A stretch of 64,000 bases of DNA, taken from contig NZ_JALKAO010000003.1 of assembly GCF_023015985.1 (NCBI RefSeq), forward strand, positions 620,001 through 684,000. The letters are read 5' to 3'. The notes under the pieces are model-generated. The model was not told where the DNA came from and did not search any database. It worked only from the letters and a program-made list of their open reading frames with translations. The DNA is from Marivita sp. S6314. Its GTDB lineage: Bacteria > Pseudomonadota > Alphaproteobacteria > Rhodobacterales > Rhodobacteraceae. Shown piece after piece: positions 7,638 through 16,671 of this stretch (its first letter is position 1; every line of letters begins with the position of its first letter). The translations under genes were made by a program, and so were the position numbers.

Positions 7638-9527
7638 CTAGAAAAACAACGTCAGCCCTGTCATCGAAACGATCAGGAACAGGATCGTCATGATTCCGCC
7701 TGACCGGATGAAATCGATCACGCGGTACCCGGCAGGCCCCATGATCAGGGCGTTCACCTGATGGGTTGGGATCAGAAATGAATTCGAGGTCGAGATCGCA
7801 ACGGTCAATGCAAACACCGCTGGATCGCCTCCGGCCGAGATGGCGATTGAAATCGCCAGTGGCACAAGAAGCACCGTAGCGCCGACATTGGACATCACCA
7901 GCGTGAACGCGGTTGCCAGGATGGCCAGCCCGGCTTGCAAGGCCCACAACGGCCAGCCGTCCAGCAAGTCCAGAATATGCGCGGCGATCCAATCCGCGGT
8001 GCCGGTGTGTTGCACCGCCTGACCCAGCGGGATCAGTGAAGCAAGAAGGAAAACCGTGCTCCAGCTGACGGCCTCGTAGGCTTCGTCAATAGAGAGAACA
8101 CGGCTGAGGACCATGCCGACCGCCCCGGTCAGGAGACACAGCGACAGTCGCGTGTCGGTCAGAAGGATCAGACCAAGCGACAGCGCAAAAAACGCAACCG
8201 CCCAAGCAACCTTGTGCGGGCGCAATTCTTCCTGCGGAAAATCCGACGTCACGACGACAAAATCGCGGTTTGACTTCAGCCGCGTCAGCCGGTCCCATTG
8301 AACGTGAACAACGGCGGTATCACCCGCCTGAAGGGGCACCTGTCCGATATGCGTGGCCGCGTGATCCTCGGTCTCGACATGGCTGAGCGTTTCTTCCCCG
8401 CGGTGGATGGCCAGCAGGGACAACCCATGTGTTTGACGCAACCGCAGCTCAATCGGGGTTTGCCCAATCACCGCCGATCCGGGCGGAATGACAACCTCGG
8501 CCACGCCGGATTGGGTTGCGGCGAAATCGTCGGAAAACACGTCCAGCTGTGGCAGGATTTCCAATCCGTACGGGTCCGCGAACTCTTCCTGAACCACACG
8601 CCGAAGACCAAGGACCGCCAGCCGTGCAGGTGCTTGAATGGTTGTGTCGGCCATCGGCGCGATAACCTTGTGGCCACGGTAGGACGTGCCAAGGATATAC
8701 ATGTGATGGGCCACCATCAGGTCGGCGAGGGTCTGGCCGATGATGATTGATCCTTCGGGAACCCTGACTTCAAAGATATCGGCACGCAGCCCATAGGTGT
8801 CTTCGATAAAAGACTGCATGGAGCGCGCCGAACTGGCGTCTTCGCCGCGTTCGCGCTGTGATGGCAGAACCCAGCGTCCAAACAGCACGAAATAGAGGAT
8901 ACCGGTCAGGACCAGCATCAACCCGACCGGAGTGACCGAAAACAATCCAAACGGGGCCATCTGCTGATCTGCAGGCAAGGTGTCATTGGTTGTCAGGATC
9001 AGGTCGTTCAGCAGGATAAGCGGCGATGATCCGACCATCGTGATCGTGCCGCCCAGAATGGCGCAGAAGCCCATTGGCATCAGCAATCGGCTCATCGCGA
9101 TATTGGTGCGGGCCGAAATGCGGCTGATCACCGGCAGAAACAATGCCGCGGCGCCAACATTCTGCATGAACGAACTGATGATGCCGACGACACCCGACAC
9201 GATGGGAATGATGCGGGCCTCGGTCGTGCCACCGCGTTTCAGGATCAGGCCTGCCACCTTCGACATGAGCCCGGTTTTGTCCAAGCCCGCGCCGATGATC
9301 ATCACCGCGATGATCGACATCACGGCGTTCGAGGAAAAGCCGGTAAACAGGTTGGGTACATCGGCAAGATTGCCAAGACCCGGCAGGTAGCTCAGCCCGC
9401 CCAGCAGGACGAGGATGATCATGGCGGCCAGATCAATCCGGACGATTTCGGACACGAACAGGAAAATCGTAAACGACAGCACCGCCAAAACGGCCATCAT
9501 TTCGAACGTAAGTGCCGGTAGCTCCAT
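7638..9527 (-). CDS. SLC13 family permease with two TrkA-C domains
   Basis: Integral membrane transporter of 629 residues. Hydrophobic helices fill roughly residues 1-215 and 400-629. Between them lie two RCK_C/TrkA-C domains, recognisable from the paired openings VRVPEGSIIIGQT and VVIPPGSAVIGQT. This is the standard layout of the large SLC13/DASS-like carriers of bacteria, which move anions such as dicarboxylates or sulfate, with the TrkA-C pair regulating transport. The substrate cannot be read from sequence. It stands alone between the transpeptidase and the molybdenum enzyme genes, all on the minus strand with gaps of about 220 bp. Confidence 0.85.
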   Translation of the reverse strand: MELPALTFEMMAVLAVLSFTIFLFVSEIVRIDLAAMIILVLLGGLSYLPGLGNLADVPNLFTGFSSNAVMSIIAVMIIGAGLDKTGLMSKVAGLILKRGGTTEARIIPIVSGVVGIISSFMQNVGAAALFLPVISRISARTNIAMSRLLMPMGFCAILGGTITMVGSSPLILLNDLILTTNDTLPADQQMAPFGLFSVTPVGLMLVLTGILYFVLFGRWVLPSQRERGEDASSARSMQSFIEDTYGLRADIFEVRVPEGSIIIGQTLADLMVAHHMYILGTSYRGHKVIAPMADTTIQAPARLAVLGLRRVVQEEFADPYGLEILPQLDVFSDDFAATQSGVAEVVIPPGSAVIGQTPIELRLRQTHGLSLLAIHRGEETLSHVETEDHAATHIGQVPLQAGDTAVVHVQWDRLTRLKSNRDFVVVTSDFPQEELRPHKVAWAVAFFALSLGLILLTDTRLSLCLLTGAVGMVLSRVLSIDEAYEAVSWSTVFLLASLIPLGQAVQHTGTADWIAAHILDLLDGWPLWALQAGLAILATAFTLVMSNVGATVLLVPLAISIAISAGGDPAVFALTVAISTSNSFLIPTHQVNALIMGPAGYRVIDFIRSGGIMTILFLIVSMTGLTLFF

Positions 9528-9685
9528 GCTTTCCTCCCAAACCCAGTCTAGTCAGGAGAAGCCGCAACCACCTAGCCGTTTTCCGGGTCTGGGGCTGGAT
9601 CCGGTCAAGGTGTGTCCTCGCGTCCGATGCGATCGGTCAGAATGCGTTCCGCAATTGCACGGATTTTCATAGCAAGCGCCGTCGC

Positions 9686-9706
9686 CCCCCGCTTTGAAAG
9701 CGGGGG
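9686..9706 (-). terminator. GC-rich hairpin downstream of molybdenum hydroxylase operon
   Basis: A 9-bp perfect stem, CCCCCGCTT / AAGCGGGGG, with a 3-base loop, 36 bp beyond the stop of the molybdopterin-binding subunit gene. There is no clear U-tract, so it may be a transcript-stabilising or Rho-assisted 3' end rather than a classical terminator. Confidence 0.4.
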
Positions 9707-9741
9707 CAAGGTGAGACAATTTCGGAAATGCGCGCCTTGGC

Positions 9742-11976
9742 CTACACAAAGTCCACGAACTTGTTGAAGGGCATCTGGCGTATCCGTTTGCCGGTCGCTG
9801 CAAAGATCGCATTGGCCAGCGCCGGGGCCGCCGGAGGGACAGGAGGTTCACCAATACCGCGCACTTTGGTGCCGTTTTCCAGACCCTTCACAAAAATCCT
9901 GGGAGTCTGCCAGATGCGCATGGCTTCGTGATCATAGTAATTGGCTTGTTCCGCCATGCCATCCGCATAGGTGATTTCGCAATTCATTGCGTGCCCAAGG
10001 CCAAAAATGACGCCCCCCTCAACTTGGTTTTCAAAGTTGACGGGATCAATCACCGTGCCCACGTCACACGCGACCCAAACCGCGTCGATCCGGATGCCGG
10101 CGTCTGTATCGGTGACCAGCACAACCTCCGCCGTTGGGACGCCAAAGCTTTCCACAAACGCCACGCCTTTGCCTTGCCCGGGGGCAAGTGGTGCGCCCCA
10201 ATCCGACATCTCGGCAACTGTTTCAAGAACGGTTCTGCTGACTTCGTGCGTCATCAGGCGAATGCGTTCGGCCATTGGGTCCGCCCCGGCTGCGTGGATG
10301 GTTTCGTCCAGCAAGCTGTCAAAAAAGAACCCCGCGCCCGGTGCGCCCACGGCGCGCCAGGACGAGGTCGGCGCCAGTTCCGACGCGCGGTATGCGCGCA
10401 GACGGAAGTTGTCGATGCTGTAGGGGTTGTTCCACGCCCCAGCCGCGATCTGGATGTCCGGACCGGGTACGGACAATCCCAACCGACCCATCTGCGATGT
10501 GATCACTGACGGTGCGGCGATCTGCAGGTCCAGCGCGATCACTTTGCCATCCGCAACCGTCCCACGCCCCTTGGCCATCGAGATGTGCCGTGGAAAGTCC
10601 TGCGCAAAATCCGTTTCGCGGGAGTAGGTCATCTTGATCGGGGTGCCGCGCATCCGGTTGGCCACTTCTGCGGCTTGTTTGACAAAGTCGAGCTCCAGCC
10701 TGTGGCCAAAGCTGCCACCGATGAAGTGGTTGTGAAAAATCACGGCTTCCGCATCGTGGCCTGTGACCTTTGCGACCTGCTGTTGCAGGAAAACGGGCAT
10801 CTGGTGGCCGGTCCAGACCTCGACCTGATCGTCGGTGACCAGAACGGTTGCGTTTAGCGGCTCCAACGGTTGATGAGCCACGTACGGTGACCTGTAGGTC
10901 GCCTCGATCACGTTTCCCGCTGCGCTGTCAACCGCGCCGTCATTGCGCCATGTGCGATCCAGGTGGTCGTCGGTGAAGGATGCGTCAAGCGTGTCCCAAT
11001 GGTCGGCCTGATCCGCAGGGTAGGGGGCAGGGCCCCAGTCGATGCCGATCGCCTCGGCCGCCTTGAAAGCGCGCCATGTGTTGTCGGCGACAATCGCGAC
11101 ACCATTGGTGATCTCAAAAATGTCCCGAACGCCGCGCATGGTTTTCGCTGCACTGGCATCATACCCGTTCAGAACGCCCCCTTTGCGCGGGTTCAAACGT
11201 ACCGTTGCGTGCAGCATGCCGTCGCGGTCTACGTCGATCCCGTAGCGCGTGCTGCCGGTCGTTTTGCCCTCGATATCCAGCCGTTCCATTGGCTGGCCAA
11301 CAAGACGCCACTCGGATGGCGCGCGCAGGACAACGTCTGACACGGGCTCCAGTTCAGCCGCCAAGGGGGCCAGGGCGGTATATGCGATCCGTGACCCGTC
11401 TGGCAGGTGCACAGCGCCCTCCTTGGTGGTCAGTTGATCCACGGGCACCCCGCTTTGCTGTGATGCCGCAAGCTTCAGCGTTTCGCGCGCAATGGCAGCC
11501 GCGTATCGCAGTTTGTCGAAACTGTCGGGCATCGAGGTTGATCCACCGGTGCCCTGAACACCCAGAATCTTGAACGCGCTGCCCATGACGGCGCGGGTTG
11601 CTTCGGCGACCACACTGGTATCGGTGGACATGAATGGCACGCCTTCTTCGGCCATCGCGGTGTTGTAATACGCTTGGTCGGGCTGGCCGAAATCAATCTC
11701 GAATTGCCCGAATTCAATATCGAGTTCCTCGGCAATCAGGGCGGCTTGCGCGGAGGCCACGCCTTGTCCCTTGTCGGCATGCGGTGTGATCAGGGTGACC
11801 TTTTCGGGTGAGATCAGAACCCAGGGATTGAAACTGGCTTCATCCGGCGCAAGCGTCGCTGCAACGGGGTTGGGCAGGTTGCGCATCGCCAGATAGGTCC
11901 CAAAGGCCACCCCGCCACCGATGGCCACAGAGCCGACCAGGAAACTGCGTCGTGTGATCGTTTTCAAACGTCCCAT
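9742..11976 (-). CDS. Molybdopterin-binding oxidoreductase large subunit (IorB/xanthine dehydrogenase family)
   Basis: Catalytic subunit of 744 residues with a twin-arginine signal (ITRRSFLVG), so it folds with its cofactor and is exported to the periplasm. It has the aldehyde oxidase/xanthine dehydrogenase molybdopterin domain landmarks GGSFGHR, a VGAPGAGFFFDSL block and GIGEPPVPP near the C-terminus. The single-chain Tat form pairs with a small 2Fe-2S subunit, as in isoquinoline 1-oxidoreductase; the gene for that subunit ends three bases upstream. There is no FAD subunit or cytochrome c gene here, so electrons probably pass to an external cytochrome. The substrate is not predictable. Confidence 0.88.
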   Translation of the reverse strand: MGRLKTITRRSFLVGSVAIGGGVAFGTYLAMRNLPNPVAATLAPDEASFNPWVLISPEKVTLITPHADKGQGVASAQAALIAEELDIEFGQFEIDFGQPDQAYYNTAMAEEGVPFMSTDTSVVAEATRAVMGSAFKILGVQGTGGSTSMPDSFDKLRYAAAIARETLKLAASQQSGVPVDQLTTKEGAVHLPDGSRIAYTALAPLAAELEPVSDVVLRAPSEWRLVGQPMERLDIEGKTTGSTRYGIDVDRDGMLHATVRLNPRKGGVLNGYDASAAKTMRGVRDIFEITNGVAIVADNTWRAFKAAEAIGIDWGPAPYPADQADHWDTLDASFTDDHLDRTWRNDGAVDSAAGNVIEATYRSPYVAHQPLEPLNATVLVTDDQVEVWTGHQMPVFLQQQVAKVTGHDAEAVIFHNHFIGGSFGHRLELDFVKQAAEVANRMRGTPIKMTYSRETDFAQDFPRHISMAKGRGTVADGKVIALDLQIAAPSVITSQMGRLGLSVPGPDIQIAAGAWNNPYSIDNFRLRAYRASELAPTSSWRAVGAPGAGFFFDSLLDETIHAAGADPMAERIRLMTHEVSRTVLETVAEMSDWGAPLAPGQGKGVAFVESFGVPTAEVVLVTDTDAGIRIDAVWVACDVGTVIDPVNFENQVEGGVIFGLGHAMNCEITYADGMAEQANYYDHEAMRIWQTPRIFVKGLENGTKVRGIGEPPVPPAAPALANAIFAATGKRIRQMPFNKFVDFV

Positions 11977-11979
11977 GGG

Positions 11980-12441
11980 TCAGGTCCCCTGCAATTTCTG
12001 CGCGGCGGTATGAATGGCCGCCCGGATCCGGGGATACGTGCCACAACGGCACAGGTTGCCGCCCATCGCGTTGTCAATGTCGTCATCGGACGGGTCTTGG
12101 CGTTCGGCCAGCAAGGACGCCGCCTGCATGATCTGGCCGGACTGGCAATAGCCGCATTGCGCAACCTGATGTTCGATCCACGCTTCTTGCACGGCCTGCA
12201 TCGCATCTTGCTGTGCCAAGCCTTCGATGGTCGTGATCCGGGCGCCGGACGCGTCAATCGCTGCAACCTGACAACTGCGGACGGCCTGACCGTCCAGATG
12301 GACCGTGCACGCACCGCATTGCGCGACACCACATCCGTACTTGGTGCCTTTGAGGTTCAGCTCATCCCGAAGCACCCACAGCAGGGGCATATCGTCTTCG
12401 ACATCCACGTCGTGCTCGGTTCCGTTGACGGTAAGTTTCAT
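11980..12441 (-). CDS. (2Fe-2S)-binding small subunit of molybdenum hydroxylase (IorA-like)
   Basis: Electron-transfer subunit of 153 residues with two 2Fe-2S clusters. The plant-ferredoxin cluster ligands are C37, C42, C45 and C57 ([13 protein letters not shown]); the helical-bundle cluster ligands are C96, C99, C131 and C133 ([16 protein letters not shown]). It has no signal peptide and is expected to ride out with its Tat-bearing partner, whose gene follows after a 3-bp gap. ATG 12441 was chosen because the ferredoxin fold starts immediately; the longer reading frame adds unrelated sequence. Confidence 0.92.
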   Translation of the reverse strand: MKLTVNGTEHDVDVEDDMPLLWVLRDELNLKGTKYGCGVAQCGACTVHLDGQAVRSCQVAAIDASGARITTIEGLAQQDAMQAVQEAWIEHQVAQCGYCQSGQIMQAASLLAERQDPSDDDIDNAMGGNLCRCGTYPRIRAAIHTAAQKLQGT

Positions 12442-12620
12442 CTGCGTTCCATGCCTGTTTCGAGGGGCAATTGACGACAAGGCCAAGTGGTGACCACTGT
12501 GAGCAACCTTGACACACCAAGGCCAGCCCCGACCAGTCCAAGACATAGTCTAGATTCGAAGACGGCCGTGTATAGACTGACGTGACGATAAACACCCATC
12601 TCTGTGTGATCCGAATGGAA

Positions 12621-12840
12621 TAGGCCCTGCGCCAAGGCGCGGACACGATCCTGATCACCGGTGTGGTGCAATCGAACTTTGCACGCTTGGCCGCGTCCGT
12701 CGCGCGGTCACGGGGGATGCGCGCAATCGTCTAGTTGGAAGGGCGGGTTCCGGGTAAATCCGACAGCTATTACGCATCCGGCGATGTCTTTTTGTCCCGC
12801 ATCATGGGGGCAGAGATCGTGTCTTATCCGAAACATGGTT
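12621..12840 (+). pseudogene. Remnant of D-cysteine desulfhydrase / ACC deaminase-like PLP enzyme
   Basis: Reading forward in the frame of 12624 gives ALRQGADTILITGVVQSN and FARLAASVARSRGMRAIV, then a TAG stop at 12732, then LEGRVPGKSD, YYASGDVFLSRIMGAE and IVSYPKHG. This is the well-conserved middle of PLP-dependent D-cysteine desulfhydrase/ACC deaminase family proteins, including the GADT and QSN motifs. A second TAG at 12621 precedes it. The expected N-terminal part with the PLP lysine and the C-terminal half are not detectable. The internal TAG probably replaces a CAG (IVQLE), a single transition. It is a decayed internal fragment of roughly 70 codons. Confidence 0.75.
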
Positions 12841-13093
12841 TGACAAACCCGGGTCATCTGCGCGTCGTCAGTCACATAGATCAGACCGGTTCACCGCGCG
12901 TGTTCGAACCCTGAACCATGCCCCGATGCAGAAATCAGTGGGTCCTGACCGAAATGCAACACGCTTTCCTCTCTAACCACAAGGCGTAGCGGTGCGATGT
13001 GCCGACGGGATGATGGCTGTTCCAATATCTCAAAATCCGCCGCAGCAGATGCTTGACCTCGGATGAGCCATGTCATAGGTCGTATCTCGCTGA
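12841..13093 (+). other. Stretch without a supported gene
   Basis: Between the pseudogene fragment and the tRNA I see no convincing gene. The fragment's frame stays open to TGA at 12912 but no longer resembles the enzyme family. A minus-strand frame at 12891-13076 encodes 61 residues with no recognisable similarity or ribosome site. The region is best read as decaying sequence upstream of tRNA-Gly. Confidence 0.5.
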
Positions 13094-13167
13094 GCGGGCG
13101 TTGTGTAGTGGTAAGACCTTAGCCTTCCAAGCTAATGACGCGGGTTCGATTCCCGCCGCCCGCTCCA
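13094..13167 (+). tRNA. tRNA-Gly (anticodon TCC)
   Basis: Complete cloverleaf of 74 bases including an encoded CCA. The acceptor stem GCGGGCG (13094-13100) pairs with CGCCCGC (13157-13163), followed by discriminator T and CCA. The anticodon stem TTAGC/GCTAA encloses the loop CTTCCAA, with anticodon TCC at 13126-13128. The T arm contains GGGTTCGATTCCC. It reads GGA (and GGG by wobble) glycine codons. Confidence 0.97.
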
Positions 13168-13302
13168 AGCCAAATTTCCTTTTTCTTGCACATCACATGA
13201 TGCCCCCGCACGGCGCGGCAAATCGGCCTTTGCGCTGGGTTCGACTTGACCCTCGGGGTCGGGCCACGGTTTAACGAGTGCCAATCAATTTACGGGTATG
13301 AA

Positions 13303-15102
13303 ATGGCCGACACGCAAGTCGCTCCGACGAAGAATGAAGAACGGGCGAAATCCAAAAAAATCGGATCGCTCGCCGCGCTCTGGCCCTTTGTGCAGCCCTA
13401 TCGCTTGCTCATGGTCGCGGCGCTTCTGGCGCTGTCGTTGACAGCTGCGGTATCGCTGATTCTGCCGATGGCGGTTCGGCGGGTTGTTGACAACTTCGAC
13501 ACGCAAGATGGCGCGCTTCTTGACCTCTATTTCTCGGCTGCTTTGGGGATTGCCGCGTTGCTGGCGGTGGGAACGGCGCTGCGCTATGCGCTGGTGACCC
13601 GGCTGGGTGAACGGGTGGTCGCAGATATCCGCAAAGCGGTGTTTGCACGTGTGATCGGGCTGAGCCCGACCTTCTATGAAAATGTGATGACAGGCGAGGT
13701 TCTCAGCCGCATTACGACCGATACCACCCTGATCCTGAGTGTCATTGGATCGTCCATCTCGATCGCGTTGCGCAACGTTTTGATTTTCTTTGGCGGTTTG
13801 GTCCTGATGCTGATTACATCAGCCAAGCTGACCGCGATGGTGTTGCTGATCGTGCCGGGGGTTGTGGTGCCGATCCTGTTCCTGGGGCGCAAGATGCGCA
13901 AGCTGAGCCGGGAAAATCAGGACTGGATCGCGGCGTCATCGGGCAATGCGTCCGAAGCCTTGCTGTCGGTTCAGACAGTGCAGGCCTTTACCCACGAAGA
14001 TATCTCGCGGGCAGCGTTCGCAGACGTAACGGAGAAAAGCTTTGATGCCGCGCGGCGTCGGATCTGGACGCGGGCGCAGATGACGGCAATCGTGATCTTC
14101 CTCGTGTTCACGGGCATTGTTGGCGTTCTCTGGATCGGCGCAACTGACGTTCGAAACGGCGATATGAGCGTTGGCGCTCTGGTGCAGTTTGTCATCTACG
14201 CGGTCATGGTCGCGGGCGGGGTTGCTGCACTTTCAGAGATCTTCGGAGAATTGCAGCGTGCCGCAGGCGCGACCGAGCGGCTGGTTGAACTGCTGCACGC
14301 CGAAGACACGGTCACTGATCCCGAGCTGGCGGTGGTTCTGCAAGAACCGGTGCGCGGTGAGATAACCTTTGACGATGTGCATTTTACCTATCCAAGTCGT
14401 CCGGACGTGGCGGCTTTGGACGGGGTGTCGCTGACCATTTCACCGGGCGAAACCGTTGCCGTGGTCGGGCCAAGCGGCGCGGGCAAGACAACGATCATCC
14501 AGTTGATCCAGCGGTTTTATGACCCGTCCTCAGGTGCTGTCTGCATCGACGGAACCCGCATTGACAGTCTCAACCGGGATTCCTTCCGTAAGCATATCGC
14601 GCTCGTGCCGCAGGATCCCGTGATCTTCGCAGCCTCGGCCCGCGAGAACATTCGGTTTGGCCGACCCGACGCAACCGATGCCGAGATCGAAGCCGCGGCC
14701 AAGGCGGCGGCTGCGCATCAGTTCATCTCGGACCTGCCGGACGGGTATGACAGCTATCTGGGCGAACGGGGCGTCATGTTGTCGGGCGGGCAAAAGCAGC
14801 GCATCGCGATTGCGCGCGCCATCCTGCGGGATGCGCCGATCCTCTTGCTGGACGAGGCGACCAGTGCCTTGGATGCGGAAAGCGAACGCGCGGTGCAACG
14901 CGCCGTCGATGAACTGTCCGAGGGACGGACAACCGTGATCGTCGCGCACCGCCTTGCGACCGTGAAGAAAGCGGACCGCATTGTTGTCATGGATCAGGGC
15001 CGCATCGTTGCGACCGGTGCCCATGATGCGTTGGTGTCCGAAGACGGCCTTTACGCACGCCTCGCGCGGCTGCAATTCACCGATGGCATGGCGGCCGAAT
15101 AG
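13303..15102 (+). CDS. ABC transporter, fused permease/ATPase (exporter type)
   Basis: Half-size ABC exporter of 599 residues. Residues about 30-320 form the six-helix type I exporter membrane domain (ABC_membrane). The nucleotide-binding domain follows, with Walker A GPSGAGKTT near residue 389, the signature LSGGQKQR near 493, Walker B ILLLDEAT near 512 and an AHR switch histidine in VIVAHRLAT. It acts as a homodimer or with another half-transporter; lipid A/MsbA-like or multidrug substrates are possible. ATG 13303 starts after GGGTATGAA; an upstream in-frame start at 13246 lacks a better site. It directly follows tRNA-Gly. Confidence 0.93.
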   Translation: MADTQVAPTKNEERAKSKKIGSLAALWPFVQPYRLLMVAALLALSLTAAVSLILPMAVRRVVDNFDTQDGALLDLYFSAALGIAALLAVGTALRYALVTRLGERVVADIRKAVFARVIGLSPTFYENVMTGEVLSRITTDTTLILSVIGSSISIALRNVLIFFGGLVLMLITSAKLTAMVLLIVPGVVVPILFLGRKMRKLSRENQDWIAASSGNASEALLSVQTVQAFTHEDISRAAFADVTEKSFDAARRRIWTRAQMTAIVIFLVFTGIVGVLWIGATDVRNGDMSVGALVQFVIYAVMVAGGVAALSEIFGELQRAAGATERLVELLHAEDTVTDPELAVVLQEPVRGEITFDDVHFTYPSRPDVAALDGVSLTISPGETVAVVGPSGAGKTTIIQLIQRFYDPSSGAVCIDGTRIDSLNRDSFRKHIALVPQDPVIFAASARENIRFGRPDATDAEIEAAAKAAAAHQFISDLPDGYDSYLGERGVMLSGGQKQRIAIARAILRDAPILLLDEATSALDAESERAVQRAVDELSEGRTTVIVAHRLATVKKADRIVVMDQGRIVATGAHDALVSEDGLYARLARLQFTDGMAAE

Positions 15103-15170
15103 AAACCGGATCAAACCGCCCGTCCAAGTGTCGGTTTTGGCCCTGACAGGCCAATCGTCCTTGCTGCACC

Positions 15171-15185
15171 TTGACCCTGTGTCAA
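15171..15185 (+). promoter_or_regulatory. Candidate operator dyad TTGAC-N5-GTCAA
   Basis: A perfect 5-5-5 inverted repeat (TTGAC CCTGT GTCAA), 16 bp before the ATG at 15202 and just upstream of its AGGAGA ribosome site. Its symmetry fits a dimeric regulator footprint, or it could be a coincidence of a -35-like element. No regulator gene is adjacent. Confidence 0.3.
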
Positions 15186-15201
15186 ATAGCAGGAGACGGC
15201 G

Positions 15202-16152
15202 ATGAAGGTGGGTTTTATTGGTCTGGGTGCGGTGGGGGCCAAGCTGGCAGGTACGCTGGCCCGAAACGGCGTCGATCTGACGGTCTATGATCTTGATCCC
15301 GCGCGGCTGTCACTGTTGACGGACCAAGGCGCAACGGCGGGGCAGGGACCGTCACAGATCATGCGCGCCTGCGACGTTGTCATCACAAGTCTGCCCAGTC
15401 CCGCAGCATCCCAGAGTGTTCTTGATCTGCTGCTGCCCGAAATCAGACCCGGCAAAATCTGGATCGAAATGTCCACGACCGACCCCGAAGCCATCAAAGC
15501 CCAGGCACAGGCGGTGGTTGCCAAGGGAGGACGCGCTGCGGATTGTCCCGTCTCCGGGGGATGCCACCGCGCCGCAACCGGGAACATCTCGATCTTTGCC
15601 GGTTGTGACCGGGACACCTTTGAAACCGTATTGCCACTGCTGACCGTGATGGGGCGGCGTGTGCTGCATACCGGTGACGTGGGCTCTGCGAGCGTTCTGA
15701 AAGTGATGACCAACTACCTTGCCACGGTCCATCTGGCGTCGCTCTGCGAAGCGATGACGACGATGGCTGCGCACGGGATCGATCTTGCCACCACCTATGA
15801 GGCAATCAAGGCGTCTTCGGGGACGTCTTTTGTACACGAAACGGAAAGCCAATTGATCTTGTCCGGATCGCGTGACGTTGATTTCACACTGGACCTTGTT
15901 CTCAAGGACATTGGCCTGTTTCAAGATCTGGCAGATGCCAAAGGCGTCCCGCTGGAGATCTCGCCAAAGCTGATTGACATCGTCAAGGACGGGCAGACTC
16001 GGTATGGCGACCGGGCCCAATCGGACCGGTTGATTGAACGGTTGGAAGACGCCACCGGCCTGACGATCCGCGCGCCGGGATTTCCGCAGGAACTGGTGGA
16101 TGACGAGCCCGAGGAACGGGGTCACGAGATCGTGCGACACGTCTCGCCATGA
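15202..16152 (+). CDS. NAD(P)-dependent beta-hydroxyacid dehydrogenase (3-hydroxyisobutyrate dehydrogenase family)
   Basis: Cytoplasmic dehydrogenase of 316 residues. The Rossmann motif GFIGLGAVGAKLAG opens the protein. The substrate-binding block CPVSGG follows near residue 114, and the catalytic lysine sits in SVLKVMTNYL near residue 170. These are the family landmarks for oxidation of 3-hydroxyisobutyrate, tartronate semialdehyde or similar acids. The specific substrate is uncertain because no valine- or glyoxylate-pathway genes adjoin it. AGGAGA at 15192 is a good ribosome site for ATG 15202. Confidence 0.88.
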   Translation: MKVGFIGLGAVGAKLAGTLARNGVDLTVYDLDPARLSLLTDQGATAGQGPSQIMRACDVVITSLPSPAASQSVLDLLLPEIRPGKIWIEMSTTDPEAIKAQAQAVVAKGGRAADCPVSGGCHRAATGNISIFAGCDRDTFETVLPLLTVMGRRVLHTGDVGSASVLKVMTNYLATVHLASLCEAMTTMAAHGIDLATTYEAIKASSGTSFVHETESQLILSGSRDVDFTLDLVLKDIGLFQDLADAKGVPLEISPKLIDIVKDGQTRYGDRAQSDRLIERLEDATGLTIRAPGFPQELVDDEPEERGHEIVRHVSP

Positions 16153-16197
16153 GATAACGAATAGGCTATGCGCGGGCCGACACGGTGGGAGTGGGCC

Positions 16198-16671
16198 ATG
16201 AGCGACGATATCATTGCAGTTGTAGATCCAACCGGGCCGCGCCGTTGGCTGGGGATTGGCATGTTGTCGGTCTTGGGCGGGCTGCTGATCTATGTCGCGA
16301 TTGCGCAACCGCCCCAGATTCTGGCCTGGCAGGTCTTTCTGATTGTTCTGGGCGTGCTGTCGCTGTGGTTCGCGCAGCGTCTTCAGGCGGCGACGACGCG
16401 AAAGCTGTATCTGACCGAAACCCAATTGGTCGACAGCGATGGCACCGTACTGACCGAGGTTTCCGAAATCGTGTCGGTCAACCGTGGCATGCTGGCGGTC
16501 AAGCCGTCGAATGGGTTCATGCTCAAATTGAAAAGCCCGGCGCCACGGGCGTGGCAGCCGGGTTTGTGGTGGCGATTTGGTCGCCGTGTTGCGGTGGGCG
16601 GGGTCACGCCGGGTGGTCAGACCCGCCCAATGGCCGATATCATCGCGGTGATGATTGCCAAAGACACTTAG
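16198..16671 (+). CDS. Small membrane protein, unknown function
   Basis: Protein of 157 residues with two transmembrane helices near the N-terminus (WLGIGMLSVLGGLLIYVAIA; ILAWQVFLIVLGVLSLWFA) followed by a cytoplasmic PH-like beta segment (TRKLYLTETQLVDSDGTVLTEV, IVSVNRGMLAVKPSNGFML). The topology resembles bacterial PH-domain membrane proteins. Its stop overlaps by 4 bp the stop of the convergent TadE-like gene. ATG 16198 was chosen over the ATG at 16168 because it precedes the acidic soluble start MSDDIIAVV. Confidence 0.7.
   Translation: MSDDIIAVVDPTGPRRWLGIGMLSVLGGLLIYVAIAQPPQILAWQVFLIVLGVLSLWFAQRLQAATTRKLYLTETQLVDSDGTVLTEVSEIVSVNRGMLAVKPSNGFMLKLKSPAPRAWQPGLWWRFGRRVAVGGVTPGGQTRPMADIIAVMIAKDT

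Noticed and set aside
12891-13076. 61-residue minus-strand frame next to tRNA-Gly
   Set aside because: No ribosome site, no similarity, lies in decaying sequence; not supported as a gene.
13094-13167. tRNA-Gly as a genomic island attachment site
   Set aside because: No integrase gene and no direct repeat of the tRNA 3' end is visible nearby.
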